Source: Exiguobacterium sp. s124 (GTDB taxonomy: Bacteria; Bacillota; Bacilli; Exiguobacteriales; Exiguobacteriaceae). Taken from it: a stretch of DNA of 64,000 bases. Made by a program: the position numbers and the translations under genes. Location of the stretch: assembly GCF_018617485.1 (NCBI RefSeq), contig NZ_JACSKH010000001.1, positions 1,798,001-1,862,000 on the forward strand, given 5' to 3'. Below, one piece after another: positions 28,191 through 37,686 of this stretch. The stretch's first letter is position 1; every line of letters begins with the position of its first letter. The notes below the pieces were generated by a model. The model was not told the DNA's origin. It did not search any database and worked only from the letters and a program-made list of their open reading frames with translations.

Positions 28191-28781
28191 TCATCCTTTC
28201 ATGAATGGAATGATTTCTGCCTCCAGTTTTCGTAATGCTTGTCCACGGTGACTGACGACCGCTTTCTCTTCACGTTCTAGTTCGGCTGCCGTCTTGTGGA
28301 GCGATGGGACGATAAAGAGTGGATCGTACCCGAAACCGTTCTCGCCTCGTGGTGAGTAACCGATCGTCCCTTCAATCGTTCCACGAACGGTCAACGTTTC
28401 CTCGGTCGGTTTCGCCAGACAGAGCGCACAGACGAAACGCGCCGCGCGGTTCGTTTGCCCGTTCAACTTTTCAAGAAGAAGCGCATTGTTCGCCTCATCC
28501 GACTTCTCAGGACCGGCGAAGCGGGCCGAATACACCCCAGGGGCCCCGTCGAGTGCATCGACTTCAAGACCTGAGTCGTCCGCGAGTACGGCATGCCCGA
28601 AATAGGCGGCCGCTTCCGTCGCTTTCAACGCCGCATTTTCTTCAAATGTCGTCCCCGTCTCATCTGTTTCCGGTGCATCCGGATAGTCGAGCAACGATTT
28701 GACCTCGAATCCGAGCGGTGTCAACATCCCTTCCAGTTCTTTCACTTTTCCAGGATTGTGTGTCGCAATGATCAACTTCAT
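28191..28781 (-). CDS. rdgB: XTP/dITP diphosphatase (RdgB/HAM1 family)
   Basis: 196 residues from [20 protein letters not shown]. It hydrolyses non-canonical purine nucleotides such as dITP and XTP to keep them out of DNA. Signature pieces are [41 protein letters not shown]-like text, and [12 protein letters not shown]. The ATG overlaps the rph stop by four bases. The 12-codon upstream extension lies in rph. Confidence 0.96.
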   Translation of the reverse strand: MKLIIATHNPGKVKELEGMLTPLGFEVKSLLDYPDAPETDETGTTFEENAALKATEAAAYFGHAVLADDSGLEVDALDGAPGVYSARFAGPEKSDEANNALLLEKLNGQTNRAARFVCALCLAKPTEETLTVRGTIEGTIGYSPRGENGFGYDPLFIVPSLHKTAAELEREEKAVVSHRGQALRKLEAEIIPFMKG

Positions 28782-29527
28782 AATGTCTCCTCCGAACGTT
28801 CTCCGACGTACCACCAAGAAGCACCGAGCGCCTCTTCAGCCGTCTTGAATAATGATTCGATTCCGTGTTGCGCGAGCGCGAGCATCTCGTTCATCTCTTG
28901 AAGGGTGAACGTCGCCTCTTCTCCTGTACCCTGTACCTCGACGAAACGACCGCTCGCCGTCATGACGACGTTCATATCGACCTCAGCCGCAGCGTCTTCC
29001 ATGTAGTCCAAGTCTAGGACAAGTTCATCGGTCCGTCCGACAGAGATTGCCGCAACACCTTCTTTGATTGGGGTGTCGTCGAGCTTCCCTTGACGAATCA
29101 AGCGGTCAACAGCGAGGACGAGGGCACAGAACCCACCGGTGATGGACGCCGTACGCGTACCACCGTCCGCTTGAATGACGTCACAGTCAATCCAGATCGT
29201 CCGCTCGCCGAGGCGCTCTAGGTCAACGACCGACCGGAGCGACCGCGCGATGAGACGTTGAATCTCCATCGTACGACCTGATTGTTTCCCACGTACCGAT
29301 TCCCGGACGGTCCGGTCACCGGTCGCACGTGGCAACATCGCATACTCGGCGTTGATCCAGCCTTGTTTCTTTCCGCGAAGGAAGTTCGGGACGCGCTCTT
29401 CGACAGTCGCCGTACAAATCACTTTCGTATCACCAATCGAAATGAGGACAGACCCTTCCGCATGTTTGTTCACATGAGGAACGATTTCTACCGTTCGTAG
29501 TTCATCAAAACGTCTTGTATCACGCAA
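28778..29527 (-). CDS. rph: Ribonuclease PH
   Basis: 249 residues. RNase PH is a phosphate-dependent exonuclease that trims tRNA 3' ends, which matters here since the tRNA in this window has no encoded CCA. Conserved text includes [62 protein letters not shown] and [10 protein letters not shown]. It overlaps the end of murI by eight bases. Bacillus gerM, found between murI and rph, is missing. Confidence 0.97.
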   Translation of the reverse strand: MRDTRRFDELRTVEIVPHVNKHAEGSVLISIGDTKVICTATVEERVPNFLRGKKQGWINAEYAMLPRATGDRTVRESVRGKQSGRTMEIQRLIARSLRSVVDLERLGERTIWIDCDVIQADGGTRTASITGGFCALVLAVDRLIRQGKLDDTPIKEGVAAISVGRTDELVLDLDYMEDAAAEVDMNVVMTASGRFVEVQGTGEEATFTLQEMNEMLALAQHGIESLFKTAEEALGASWWYVGERSEETL

Positions 29528-30323
29528 TGCCTGTCACCTCTACTTTCTCCGCATGGACCGGACGACCGAGCCATTCGCTCGCCAATCGGTCGAACAGTTC
29601 AATGTCACCCGTCGCATAAAAGGCATGGGATGGGACGGTATCTAATCCGTTCTCCAACTCTTGATAGTCAAGGATCGCTGCAACTTCGAGCGCCGTCTCG
29701 TCACCAGACGAAATCAGATGCACGTTCGGCCCGACCACGTCCTGGATGACGGGAGCGAGAATCGGATAATGCGTGCAACCGAGAATGAGCGTATCCATCT
29801 CAGAAGATTGTAGCGGCCGTAGCGTCTCCTCCACGATCTGGTGGACGCGGTCTCCTGACACTTCCCCGGCTTCGACGAGTGGGACGAATGGCGGGCAGGC
29901 GAGTGAGTACACATCGACCTCACCGGCTACATGGCGAAGTGCCTTCTCGTACGAACCACTTTCAATCGTCATCTTCGTGCCGATGACTCCGATATGTTTG
30001 TTGCGCGTGCCTTTGACGGCCGCACGGGCACCTGGGTCGATGACGCCGATGACCGGGATATCGAGGCGTTTCCGCGCCTCTTTCAAAACGACAGCCGTTG
30101 CTGTGTTACACGCGATGACAATCATTTTGACGTCTTTCTTCAATAGAAACTCAATGAGTTCCCATGTATAAGCTTCAATCTCATCGTGCGGACGCGGCCC
30201 ATAAGGACAGCGTTCCGTATCCCCGATATAGATGATTTCTTCTTTAGGGAGTTGGCGCATCAATTCTTTGACTACCGTCAACCCGCCGACTCCTGAATCG
30301 AGGACTCCAATCGCTCGTTTCAT
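29520..30323 (-). CDS. murI: Glutamate racemase
   Basis: 267 residues. It makes D-glutamate for peptidoglycan. The two catalytic cysteines lie in [10 protein letters not shown] (Cys72) and LGCTHYPIL (near 183), with the substrate-binding [16 protein letters not shown] at the N-terminus and GDTERCPYG. It leads the murI-rph-rdgB-ysnB run after the HPr terminator. A TAAGAT box about 30 bases upstream may be its promoter, with a poor -35. Confidence 0.97.
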   Translation of the reverse strand: MKRAIGVLDSGVGGLTVVKELMRQLPKEEIIYIGDTERCPYGPRPHDEIEAYTWELIEFLLKKDVKMIVIACNTATAVVLKEARKRLDIPVIGVIDPGARAAVKGTRNKHIGVIGTKMTIESGSYEKALRHVAGEVDVYSLACPPFVPLVEAGEVSGDRVHQIVEETLRPLQSSEMDTLILGCTHYPILAPVIQDVVGPNVHLISSGDETALEVAAILDYQELENGLDTVPSHAFYATGDIELFDRLASEWLGRPVHAEKVEVTGIA

Positions 30324-30392
30324 TTTGCATCACTTCCATTCTCACCTATCTTACCAAAAAACATCGGACGGAAAAAGAAACGTTCCCATGAC

Positions 30393-30425
30393 AAAAAAAG
30401 ACGAGGTCGCCAGTGGCGCCTCGTC
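30393..30425 (-). terminator. Terminator of HPr gene
   Basis: Minus-strand GACGAGG / CCTCGTC stem extended by CGCCA/TGGCG pairing, followed by seven T. Confidence 0.9.
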
Positions 30426-30436
30426 CGTTACCCGAA

Positions 30437-30700
30437 TTACTGAGCAAGACCTTCGCTAGTGAGCATGTCAGAAAGCGTGTTGATCGCTTCTTCTGCATCT
30501 TCACCTTCAGCAGTGATCTTGATTGTAGAATCTTTTGCGATACCGAGTGAAAGTACACCCATGATCGACTTCAAGTTAACTGTTTTACCATTGTACTCGA
30601 GGTTGATGTCTGATTGGAACTTAGAAGCTGTGTTAACCAACTGAGTAGCTGGACGAGCGTGAATTCCTGAATCAGCAACGACTGTGAACGTTTTTTCCAT
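30437..30700 (-). CDS. ptsH: Phosphocarrier protein HPr
   Basis: 87 residues from [20 protein letters not shown]. His14 in SGIHARPAT is the PEP-dependent phosphorylation site, and Ser45 in LKSIMGV is the HPr kinase site used for CcpA-mediated catabolite control. The presence of the His makes it HPr and not the regulatory paralogue Crh, which lacks it. It stands alone, with no ptsI next to it, between a thioesterase and murI, and has its own terminator. The ATG at 30700 follows GAAGGGAG; the longer start includes that site. Confidence 0.95.
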   Translation of the reverse strand: MEKTFTVVADSGIHARPATQLVNTASKFQSDINLEYNGKTVNLKSIMGVLSLGIAKDSTIKITAEGEDAEEAINTLSDMLTSEGLAQ

Positions 30701-30774
30701 GAGATGATGGTCTCCCTTCAAAATTCAATTCTACAGGCGAACCGGCAGAATATTTTTTGTTTGTGAACTCATTA

Positions 30775-31215
30775 TCAAATGATAGCGGATTCGCAAAAAT
30801 TCTGCAAGCGGTTTTTATATTCCGGAGTCCATTCCGTTGGACGACCTTCCTTCGTCAAATGAACGAGGCTTGTCCGTCCCGCGAATAGGAGTTGATCTCC
30901 GTCATATGCCCCGTAATGAATATCACATGAAGTGTTTCCGACCGTCAAGATATTGGCATGCACGGTCAGCTGTTGACGTGGCATGACTTGTCGAACATAG
31001 TCACATTGCGCATCGGCGACGACGACAAATCCGTCCTTTAAGGAGAATCCTGTCGCTTCTAACAATTCGATTCGCGCATCTTCGAAATAGATGAACGGAA
31101 TCGTATTGTTCATGTGACCATACGGGTCGCACTCCGAAAATCGGACTTTCACATCGAGCGCGACCCCTGCTTTGACACGTGTTTCCCAACCTGGCTCTCG
31201 AAAGTACTTGGTCAT
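30775..31215 (-). CDS. ysmA: 4HBT-fold acyl-CoA thioesterase, YsmA-like
   Basis: 146 residues with the hot-dog fold signature VRFSECDPYGHMNNTIPFIY (catalytic Asp in CDPYGHMNN) near residues 24-43 and a second conserved stretch CDYVRQVMPRQQLTV. Members hydrolyse acyl-CoA. It starts eight bases after sdhB, so it is the last gene of the sdh operon, as in Bacillus. There the spore regulator gerE follows; here HPr and murI do. Confidence 0.88.
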   Translation of the reverse strand: MTKYFREPGWETRVKAGVALDVKVRFSECDPYGHMNNTIPFIYFEDARIELLEATGFSLKDGFVVVADAQCDYVRQVMPRQQLTVHANILTVGNTSCDIHYGAYDGDQLLFAGRTSLVHLTKEGRPTEWTPEYKNRLQNFCESAII

Positions 31216-31223
31216 CGGCTCGC

Positions 31224-32024
31224 TTACGCCTCGACCGCAGAACCGGTGCGACCTTTGTCACTACCGAAGAACTGTTTGAACGAGTGAAGCGTCGTTTGAC
31301 GGTTCATCGAAGCGATAGACGTCGTGAGCGGGATGCCTTTCGGACAAACTTCGACACAGTTTTGTGCGTTTCCGCACTGCATGATCCCACCGTCTTCCAT
31401 GAGCGCTTCGAGGCGATCTTCCGCGTGGAAGGCACCTGTCGGATGCGAGTTGAAGAGACGGACTTGTGAGATAGCAGCTGGACCGATGAAATCTGATTTG
31501 TCGTTCACGTTCGGACACGCTTCAAGACAAACCCCACATGTCATACACTTCGAAAGTTCGTACGCCCACTGACGTTTGTTCTCAGGCATACGTGGTCCTG
31601 GACCAAGGTCATACGTTCCATCGATTGGAACCCATGCCTTCACTTTTTTCAACGCGTCGAACATGCGTTGACGGTCGACTTGAAGGTCACGGATAACCGG
31701 GAACGTCTTCATCGGCGCGAGGCGAATCGGTTGCTCGAGTTTATCGACGAGCGCTGTACACGACTGGCGTGGCTTCCCGTTGATGATCATCGAGCAGGCA
31801 CCACACACTTCCTCGAGACAGTTCATGTCCCAGTTGATCGGTGTCGTCTTGTCCCCGTTCGCATTGACCGGATTACGGCGGATTTCCATCAGTGCCGAGA
31901 TCACGTTCATGTTCGGACGGTACGGCACCGTGAATTCTTCTGTATACGTTGCTTGATCCGGTCCATCTTGACGTTCGATGATGAAGCGGATGTCTTTTTG
32001 TTCAGATTGCATCGGCGTCGTCAT
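31224..32024 (-). CDS. sdhB: Succinate dehydrogenase iron-sulfur subunit
   Basis: 266 residues. SdhB relays electrons from FAD in SdhA to the membrane quinone site through three clusters: [2Fe-2S] ligands in CLEEVCGACSMIINGK...C, then CMTCGVCLEACP and CGNAQNCVEVCPKG for [4Fe-4S] and [3Fe-4S]. The ATG overlaps the sdhA stop (ATGA). The C-terminus ends SDKGRTGSAVEA. Confidence 0.97.
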   Translation of the reverse strand: MTTPMQSEQKDIRFIIERQDGPDQATYTEEFTVPYRPNMNVISALMEIRRNPVNANGDKTTPINWDMNCLEEVCGACSMIINGKPRQSCTALVDKLEQPIRLAPMKTFPVIRDLQVDRQRMFDALKKVKAWVPIDGTYDLGPGPRMPENKRQWAYELSKCMTCGVCLEACPNVNDKSDFIGPAAISQVRLFNSHPTGAFHAEDRLEALMEDGGIMQCGNAQNCVEVCPKGIPLTTSIASMNRQTTLHSFKQFFGSDKGRTGSAVEA

Positions 32025-33778
32025 TTCGTCTTCGCCCCTTTCTTCGAGTAATCCCGTTTACGTGGCGGGATTAACGAAACATCGATGTCTTCATACGAGA
32101 TATCGACTTCCCCATTTTTGTAACGTGCCATCGTCGTCTTCATGAACTGCTCGTCATTACGTTCCGGGAATTCCGGTTTATAATGGGCACCACGACTCTC
32201 GTCCCGTTTGAGTGCGCCAAGTGTGATGACGCGTGCGAGGTCGAGCATGTGGTCGAGCTGTCGGATGAACGATGCCCCTTGGTTGCTCCAACGTGCCGTG
32301 TCCGTAGCTGAGATGTTATGGAAACGTTCACGCAATTCTTGGATTTTCTTGTCCGTCGCTTCGAGCTTGTCGTTATAACGAACGACCGTGACGTTGTCCG
32401 TCATGAGTTCACCGAGTTCACGGTGAATTTGATACGCATTCTCTGTCCCGTCCATCGCAAGGATGTTGTTGAAGCGTTCAATCTCTTCACGCTCGTTGAA
32501 GTTGAAGAGTGCTTCTGAGACGCTTTCTGTCGCTTGGTCGAGACCACGCATGTAGTTGACCGCCGCAGGCCCCGCTTCCATTCCGCCATGAACAGCTGAA
32601 AGAAGTGAGTTTGCGCCGAGACGGTTCGCACCGTGCATCGAATAGTCACATTCGCCGGCTGCAAAGAGTCCCGGGATGTTCGTCATTTGATCGTAATCGA
32701 CCCATAGTCCGCCCATCGAGTAGTGGACTGCCGGGAAGATTTTCATCGGTACTTTACGTGGATCGTCTCCTACGAACTTCTCATAGATTTCAAGGATTCC
32801 ACCGAGTTTGATGTCGAGTTCTTTCGAATCTTTATGAGACAAGTCGAGGTAGACCATGTTCTCGCCGTTGACGCCGAGCTTTTGGTTGACACAAACGTCG
32901 AAAATCTCACGTGTCGCGATGTCACGTGGTACAAGGTTTCCGTAAGCTGGATATTTCTCTTCGAGGAAGTACCATGGCTTCCCGTCTTTGTATGTCCAGA
33001 CACGTCCACCTTCCCCACGAGCCGATTCACTCATGAGACGGAGCTTGTCGTCCCCAGGAATCGCGGTCGGGTGAATTTGGATGAACTCCCCGTTCGCGTA
33101 GACAGCACCTTGGCGGTAAACCGCTGCCGCTGCTTGTCCTGTGTTGATGACCGAGTTTGTAGACTTACCGAAGATGACCCCTGGGCCACCTGTCGCTAAG
33201 ATCACCGCATCCGATGGGAACGCTTTAATTTCCATCGAGCGCAAATCCTGGCAGACCGCACCGCGGCAGATGCCTTCTTCATCGATGACGGCACGAAGGA
33301 ATTCCCATCCTTCATACTTCTCGACGAGACCTTGCGCTTCGTAACGGCGAACCTGCTCATCAAGTGCGTAAAGAAGTTGTTGTCCTGTTGTCGCTCCAGC
33401 ATATGCCGTACGGTGGTGAAGCGTTCCACCGAAACGACGGAAGTCTAAGAGACCCTCTGGCGTACGGTTGAACATAACCCCCATCCGGTCGAACATGTGG
33501 ATGATTTTTGGCGCATTTTCCGCCATCTTTTGTACAGGTGGTTGGTTGGCGAGGAAGTCGCCTCCGTAGACCGTGTCATCAAAGTGTTGCCAAGGAGAAT
33601 CACCTTCCCCTTTCGTGTTGACAGCCCCGTTAATCCCACCTTGGGCACAAACTGAATGTGAACGCTTGACCGGTACAAGCGAGAATAGTTTTACCGGAAC
33701 ACCCATCTCTGCCGACTTGATGGTCGCCATGAGTCCAGCTAGACCGCCACCGATGACGATCAAACTTTGATTTGCCAT
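32021..33778 (-). CDS. sdhA: Succinate dehydrogenase flavoprotein subunit
   Basis: 585 residues. FAD-binding GGGLAGLMA (10-18), the histidine that carries covalent FAD (His41 in KRSHSVCAQGGINGA), active-site HRTAYAGATTG and the substrate-binding SESARGEGGR are visible. It oxidises succinate to fumarate at the inner face of the membrane. It starts 16 bases after sdhC in the order sdhC-sdhA-sdhB-ysmA. Confidence 0.97.
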   Translation of the reverse strand: MANQSLIVIGGGLAGLMATIKSAEMGVPVKLFSLVPVKRSHSVCAQGGINGAVNTKGEGDSPWQHFDDTVYGGDFLANQPPVQKMAENAPKIIHMFDRMGVMFNRTPEGLLDFRRFGGTLHHRTAYAGATTGQQLLYALDEQVRRYEAQGLVEKYEGWEFLRAVIDEEGICRGAVCQDLRSMEIKAFPSDAVILATGGPGVIFGKSTNSVINTGQAAAAVYRQGAVYANGEFIQIHPTAIPGDDKLRLMSESARGEGGRVWTYKDGKPWYFLEEKYPAYGNLVPRDIATREIFDVCVNQKLGVNGENMVYLDLSHKDSKELDIKLGGILEIYEKFVGDDPRKVPMKIFPAVHYSMGGLWVDYDQMTNIPGLFAAGECDYSMHGANRLGANSLLSAVHGGMEAGPAAVNYMRGLDQATESVSEALFNFNEREEIERFNNILAMDGTENAYQIHRELGELMTDNVTVVRYNDKLEATDKKIQELRERFHNISATDTARWSNQGASFIRQLDHMLDLARVITLGALKRDESRGAHYKPEFPERNDEQFMKTTMARYKNGEVDISYEDIDVSLIPPRKRDYSKKGAKTK

Positions 33779-33794
33779 GTAAAATTCCCCCTAA

Positions 33795-34412
33795 TTACAA
33801 GATGCCTGCAAACGTCAAAATCGAACGGATGCCGACAAAAGATAGTGCCAAGAACACGACACCTGATACGTAGCTCATGAGACGTTGCGAACGAGGTGAC
33901 TGTGTGATTCCCCACGTGATCGAGAACGACCAAAGACCGTTCGCGAAGTGGAACGTAGCCGAAAGGATTCCGACTATGTAGAAGATCAACATGAGCGGAT
34001 TGTCGACGATGTTTTGCATCATCTCCGCATTGACTTCGACCCCGCGTAATTTCGCTAGACGCGTTTCCCAAACGTGCCACGCGATGAAGATCACGAGGAA
34101 GACTCCTGTGAAGCGTTGGAAGAGATACAACCAGTTGCGTGCGTATGAATAACGGTTCGAGTTGATCGACCCAAGAAACGCATAGTACACGCCGTACACT
34201 CCGTGGAAGATCATCGGCAATGCGATAATCGTCACTTCAAGGAAGTACAAGTACGGTAAGTTCTCCATGAATTTTGCTGCTTTGTTGAATGACTCCACCC
34301 CATCGACGATGTAGTAGTTGACCGACAAGTGAACGATCAAAAACAAACCGATTGGAATGACCCCAAGTAGCGAATGGACTTTACGACTGAAGTAGTCACG
34401 ATGCGCTGCCAT
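33795..34412 (-). CDS. sdhC: Succinate dehydrogenase cytochrome b558 subunit
   Basis: 205 residues with five hydrophobic helices (about residues 15-32, 60-77, 93-112, 135-155 and 178-198). Histidines inside the helices (LIVHLSVNYY, FHGVYGVYY, IAWHVWE, ATFHFANG) fit the di-heme b558 anchor of Gram-positive SdhCAB. It anchors SdhAB and reduces menaquinone. First gene of the operon; RBS AAAGGGGG just before the ATG. Confidence 0.93.
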   Translation of the reverse strand: MAAHRDYFSRKVHSLLGVIPIGLFLIVHLSVNYYIVDGVESFNKAAKFMENLPYLYFLEVTIIALPMIFHGVYGVYYAFLGSINSNRYSYARNWLYLFQRFTGVFLVIFIAWHVWETRLAKLRGVEVNAEMMQNIVDNPLMLIFYIVGILSATFHFANGLWSFSITWGITQSPRSQRLMSYVSGVVFLALSFVGIRSILTFAGIL

Positions 34413-34453
34413 TCTAGTTCCCCCTTTTCACGAGCATTGGCTCGTATTGTCAA

Positions 34454-34467
34454 TAAAAGCGTTTTCA
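34454..34467 (-). promoter_or_regulatory. cre-like site in sdh leader
   Basis: Minus-strand TGAAAACGCTTTTA matches the CcpA consensus TGWAARCGYTWNCW at 13 of 14 positions. It lies about 25-40 bases downstream of the expected sdhC transcription start, where bound CcpA would act as a roadblock. Confidence 0.55.
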
Positions 34468-34493
34468 AATGCAGATATAGCTTTCTGTCTCCT

Positions 34494-34522
34494 ATTCTAC
34501 TCTTGTGAAAATTGTATGACAA
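34494..34522 (-). promoter_or_regulatory. sdhCAB promoter
   Basis: TTGTCA (34522-34517) and TAGAAT (34499-34494), each five of six to consensus, with a 17-base spacer. The leader to sdhC is about 75 bases. Confidence 0.8.
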
Positions 34523-34568
34523 GACAACCTAACCGATTTGTGCCACATTCTTTTCAAAAATACAGGAT

Positions 34569-34595
34569 GACCAAATTCCGATTGGTCGTTATAAT
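34569..34595 (+). promoter_or_regulatory. yslB promoter with inverted repeat
   Basis: A perfect TATAAT at 34590-34595 is preceded directly by GACCAA-N7-TTGGTC (34569-34587), a 19-bp inverted repeat covering the spacer. It may be an operator; the -35 is poor. Confidence 0.5.
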
Positions 34596-34625
34596 GATAT
34601 AGAGAGATTGGAGTGATGGGATAGA

Positions 34626-35027
34626 ATGGAAACGATGAGCCAACCAATTTTCGCGATTGAACTTCTTCGCGACTATGTGTTGACGGACTTGCTTGGTGAA
34701 GATTACGCCCAAGTCATCTATTGGTCAGGAAAGCGGGTCGCCCGAAAATTCCCGACGATGTCTGACGATGAACTGACTGCATTCTTCGATGAGGCAGGTT
34801 GGGGAGCGTTGACGCTCAAAAAGGAACGTGGGAGTAAATTTACATACGAACTCACCCCACCACCTGCGACCCAAGCCAAAACGACAGGTTACTATCAGCT
34901 TGAAGCTGGATTTTTAGCCGAACAGATTGCAGGTCGTTTCCAGTGCGTCGCGGAAGGGTATGCCGATCCCGCCCGAAGAACTGTCCAAATCACCGTCCAA
35001 CTAGACCGGAAAGACGATTACGAATAA
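34626..35027 (+). CDS. yslB: YslB-family protein (DUF2507)
   Basis: 133 residues, soluble. It begins METMSQPIFAIELLRDYVLT and has the GEDYAQVIYWSGKRVARKFP segment and the GYYQLEAGFLAEQIA segment typical of YslB, a member of the V4R/small-molecule-binding-like fold group of unknown function. In B. subtilis yslB lies between uvrC and sdhC; here it lies in the same gap but on the opposite strand to both. TTGGAG is placed about 10 bases before the ATG. Confidence 0.82.
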   Translation: METMSQPIFAIELLRDYVLTDLLGEDYAQVIYWSGKRVARKFPTMSDDELTAFFDEAGWGALTLKKERGSKFTYELTPPPATQAKTTGYYQLEAGFLAEQIAGRFQCVAEGYADPARRTVQITVQLDRKDDYE

Positions 35028-35060
35028 GAGTCGATGCGTTTCGCATCGACTCTTATTTTT
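35023..35060. terminator. Bidirectional terminator
   Basis: AATAAGAGTCGATGCG pairs perfectly with CGCATCGACTCTTATT across a 3-base loop; T-runs exist on both sides. It overlaps the yslB stop and the stop of the convergent nucleotidyltransferase gene. Confidence 0.93.
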
Positions 35061-35829
35061 GTTTCTGCTGAAGTTGCTCGTTCATAAACCGACGTACGTC
35101 ATTGAGTTCGTTTTGATCAAACGTCACGTCTTCCCCTTTATAACCCTGAGCTGCCTTACGAACGACCGCTACAACATTTCCCGGAAAATGTCCGTTCTTT
35201 AACAACCAACCGAGTGTTTCCTGTTTTGAAAGAAGGACATGTTCTCGTTCATAAGCCAGACCGCGTATCAAGTTCAATGCGCTATAGATTGGATTTTTTT
35301 CAATCGTGTTGAGGCAATCGAGTGCATCTATTCGAATCGAATCAGAAAAATGAGCTGAATCAAATCCGCAGAGCAATTCATGAAGCGGTTGCCCTCGCCA
35401 AGTTATACCTCGCTCTAAAATCACTAGTACGTGAGCCGCCAAATCAGGATCGGTAAATCCTTGTTGCAACTCGGTACGCTCTTTCCTACTTGCCTCTTCG
35501 AAACGCGAGCGCCACCCTTCACTATAATGAAACTCAAAAGGACTCGGATGACACCAGTCTTCTAGCTGCGCCGTTGTCAGTATACTCAGTTCGAGCGGAT
35601 ATGGTTCGTTGGAGTATAAGAGACAACAGTCGATACATTTTTGCCGCTCCTCCCGAGTCAATGCGTTCGATACGACGAGCAACAAATCTACATCACTTCG
35701 TTTTGGATGAAAGCCACCCATCGCTAATGAACCATGAATGTATAGATGCTGAACGGTTGGTAGAAATTCATCAATCGCTTTCACAAATGAAGCAATTGTA
35801 TTCTCCACGTCTGTCGGAAGATGTCTCAT
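35053..35829 (-). CDS. Aminoglycoside-type nucleotidyltransferase (AadA/ANT-like)
   Basis: 258 residues. The nucleotidyltransferase signature is [20 protein letters not shown]: Gly33-Ser34 and the metal-binding Asp46 and Asp48. The C-terminal half ([20 protein letters not shown] ... [19 protein letters not shown] ... [10 protein letters not shown]) is the helical DUF4111 domain seen in streptomycin/spectinomycin adenylyltransferases. True resistance enzymes share this architecture, but chromosomal relatives need not give resistance. The ATG overlaps the uvrC stop by four bases, an unusual coupling to a repair gene. Confidence 0.75.
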   Translation of the reverse strand: MRHLPTDVENTIASFVKAIDEFLPTVQHLYIHGSLAMGGFHPKRSDVDLLLVVSNALTREERQKCIDCCLLYSNEPYPLELSILTTAQLEDWCHPSPFEFHYSEGWRSRFEEASRKERTELQQGFTDPDLAAHVLVILERGITWRGQPLHELLCGFDSAHFSDSIRIDALDCLNTIEKNPIYSALNLIRGLAYEREHVLLSKQETLGWLLKNGHFPGNVVAVVRKAAQGYKGEDVTFDQNELNDVRRFMNEQLQQKQK

Positions 35830-37616
35830 TCATCCGTATCCTCATGCACATATTGAAGGACAGTCTCCGCCAGTTTTTCTGGTAGTCCCGCTTCTTTCAA
35901 TTGTTCAAGCGAGGCCAGACGAATCTGTTTCATCGACCCGAAATGACGGATGAGCTGTTGACGACGCTTCGGACCGACTCCCGGAATCTCATCTAAAATC
36001 GATTTCGTCATCTTCTTCGTGCGCAAGCTGCGGTGGAAAGTGATGGCGAAACGGTGGACCTCGTCTTGCATCCGCTGTAAAAGATAAAAGGCACTCGATC
36101 GTGGATGGAGTTCAACGACCGCACCATGTTCTCCGAACAACAGTTGACTCGTCCGATGTCGGTCATCCTTTTTGAGTGAGCCGACCGGCAAGTCGAGCCC
36201 GAACTCGTTTTGGATGACGTCGAGCGCCGCATTCAACTGCCCGATTCCCCCATCAATCAATAGGAGATCCGGTAACCGCTTGTCTTCCGTCAACAGGCGG
36301 CGGAACCGTCGCCGCACGACTTCGCGCATCGTCTCATAATCATCGGGTCCTTGGACGGTCCGAATCTTATATTTTCGATATTCTTTTTTAAGCGGCTTCC
36401 CGTCTTCAAAGACGACGAGCGCCGATACGGCGTCCGCTCCTTGGATGTTCGCGTTATCGATGATGTCAACGCGTGATAAATGCGGGATCCCGATGGCTTC
36501 CCCGAGTTCACGCATCGCGAGTAACGTCCGCTCTTCGTCCCGGGCGAGCAATTCGAACTTCTCGTTCAAGGCGATTGTCGCATTCTTCGTCGCCAAATCG
36601 AGTAGCTGTTTCTTTGCCCCACGTTTCGGTTGCATCACTCTCGTACCGATGGCGTCATTCAACAAGTCGAGCCGGACCGTCTCCGGTACGAGGATTTCTT
36701 TCGGCACGACGTTTTGTTCGTAGAACTGGACGATGAAACTTTCGAGCTCTTCCGAAGGCTCACCGTGCATCGGGAAGAGGGAGACGTCTCGCTCGATCAT
36801 TTTGCCGCCTCGCATATAAAAGACTTGAACGCACATCCAACCTCGGTCGAGTGTATAACCGAAAACGTCACGTGCCGTTGGGTCGGCCGTAATCATATTT
36901 TGTTTGTTCATGATCGATTCGACCGCTCGAATCTGGTCGCGTAGTTCCGCCGCCCGCTCGAATTGCATGTCTTCAGCGGCACGCCCCATCTCGACGTTCA
37001 ATTTCGCGAGCGTCTCAGCTGTCTCCCCATTCAAGAAGCGACGAATCTCATTGACGATCTCTTTTTGCGAATCCGTATCGACCGCCAGTTCACAAGGTCC
37101 TAGACATTGCCCGATGTGATAATAAAGACAAAGTTTCTTCGGCATCGGCTGACATTTCCGGAGCGGGTATAGCTTATCGAGCAGACGTTTCGTCTCGTTC
37201 GCCGCGTAAGCGTTAGGATACGGTCCGAAATAATGTCCGCCGTCTTTCTTCAGCTTACGTGTCGTCAAAAGTCGCGGATACGGTTCGTTCGTGATTTTGA
37301 TGTACGGATACGTCTTGTCATCTTTCAGGCGAATGTTGTATTTCGGGTCGTGCTTTTTGATGAGTGTCATCTCCAGGAGCAACGCCTCGAGTTCACTCGC
37401 TGTCACGATATACTCGAAGTCACGAATCTCCGCGACGAGGCGCATCGTCTTGATGTCGTGTGCTCCCGTAAAATAAGAGCGGACCCGATTCTTCAGATTT
37501 TTCGCCTTCCCTACATAGATGACCTCTCCATATTCGTTTTTATGCAAATAGCAGCCCGGCTCGTCCGGGAGCAGCGCTAATTTATGTTTAATGTGGTCGG
37601 TATGACTCAATTCCAT
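35826..37616 (-). CDS. uvrC: Excinuclease ABC subunit C
   Basis: 596 residues. UvrC makes both incisions in nucleotide excision repair. It has the GIY-YIG nuclease near the N-terminus ([20 protein letters not shown], about residues 20-39), the UvrB-binding UVR motif ([13 protein letters not shown], about residue 210), the RNase H-like domain and a C-terminal helix-hairpin-helix ([20 protein letters not shown]). In B. subtilis trxA precedes uvrC; here the Mrp operon and a reductase gene lie between them. Confidence 0.97.
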   Translation of the reverse strand: MELSHTDHIKHKLALLPDEPGCYLHKNEYGEVIYVGKAKNLKNRVRSYFTGAHDIKTMRLVAEIRDFEYIVTASELEALLLEMTLIKKHDPKYNIRLKDDKTYPYIKITNEPYPRLLTTRKLKKDGGHYFGPYPNAYAANETKRLLDKLYPLRKCQPMPKKLCLYYHIGQCLGPCELAVDTDSQKEIVNEIRRFLNGETAETLAKLNVEMGRAAEDMQFERAAELRDQIRAVESIMNKQNMITADPTARDVFGYTLDRGWMCVQVFYMRGGKMIERDVSLFPMHGEPSEELESFIVQFYEQNVVPKEILVPETVRLDLLNDAIGTRVMQPKRGAKKQLLDLATKNATIALNEKFELLARDEERTLLAMRELGEAIGIPHLSRVDIIDNANIQGADAVSALVVFEDGKPLKKEYRKYKIRTVQGPDDYETMREVVRRRFRRLLTEDKRLPDLLLIDGGIGQLNAALDVIQNEFGLDLPVGSLKKDDRHRTSQLLFGEHGAVVELHPRSSAFYLLQRMQDEVHRFAITFHRSLRTKKMTKSILDEIPGVGPKRRQQLIRHFGSMKQIRLASLEQLKEAGLPEKLAETVLQYVHEDTDE

Positions 37617-37686
37617 TCACCTCAGTTTAGCTTCCTCCTAGACGGGAAAAAGAGTGTGATATCTCGTCAGAGGAGGATTTTATATT

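Noticed and set aside
30437-30700. Crh (regulatory HPr paralogue)
   Set aside because: The active-site His is present in SGIHARPAT; Crh lacks it.
34448-34453. TTGACA just before sdhC as a -35 box
   Set aside because: No -10 lies 16-18 bases downstream; the TTGTCA/TAGAAT pair at 34494-34522 is far better.
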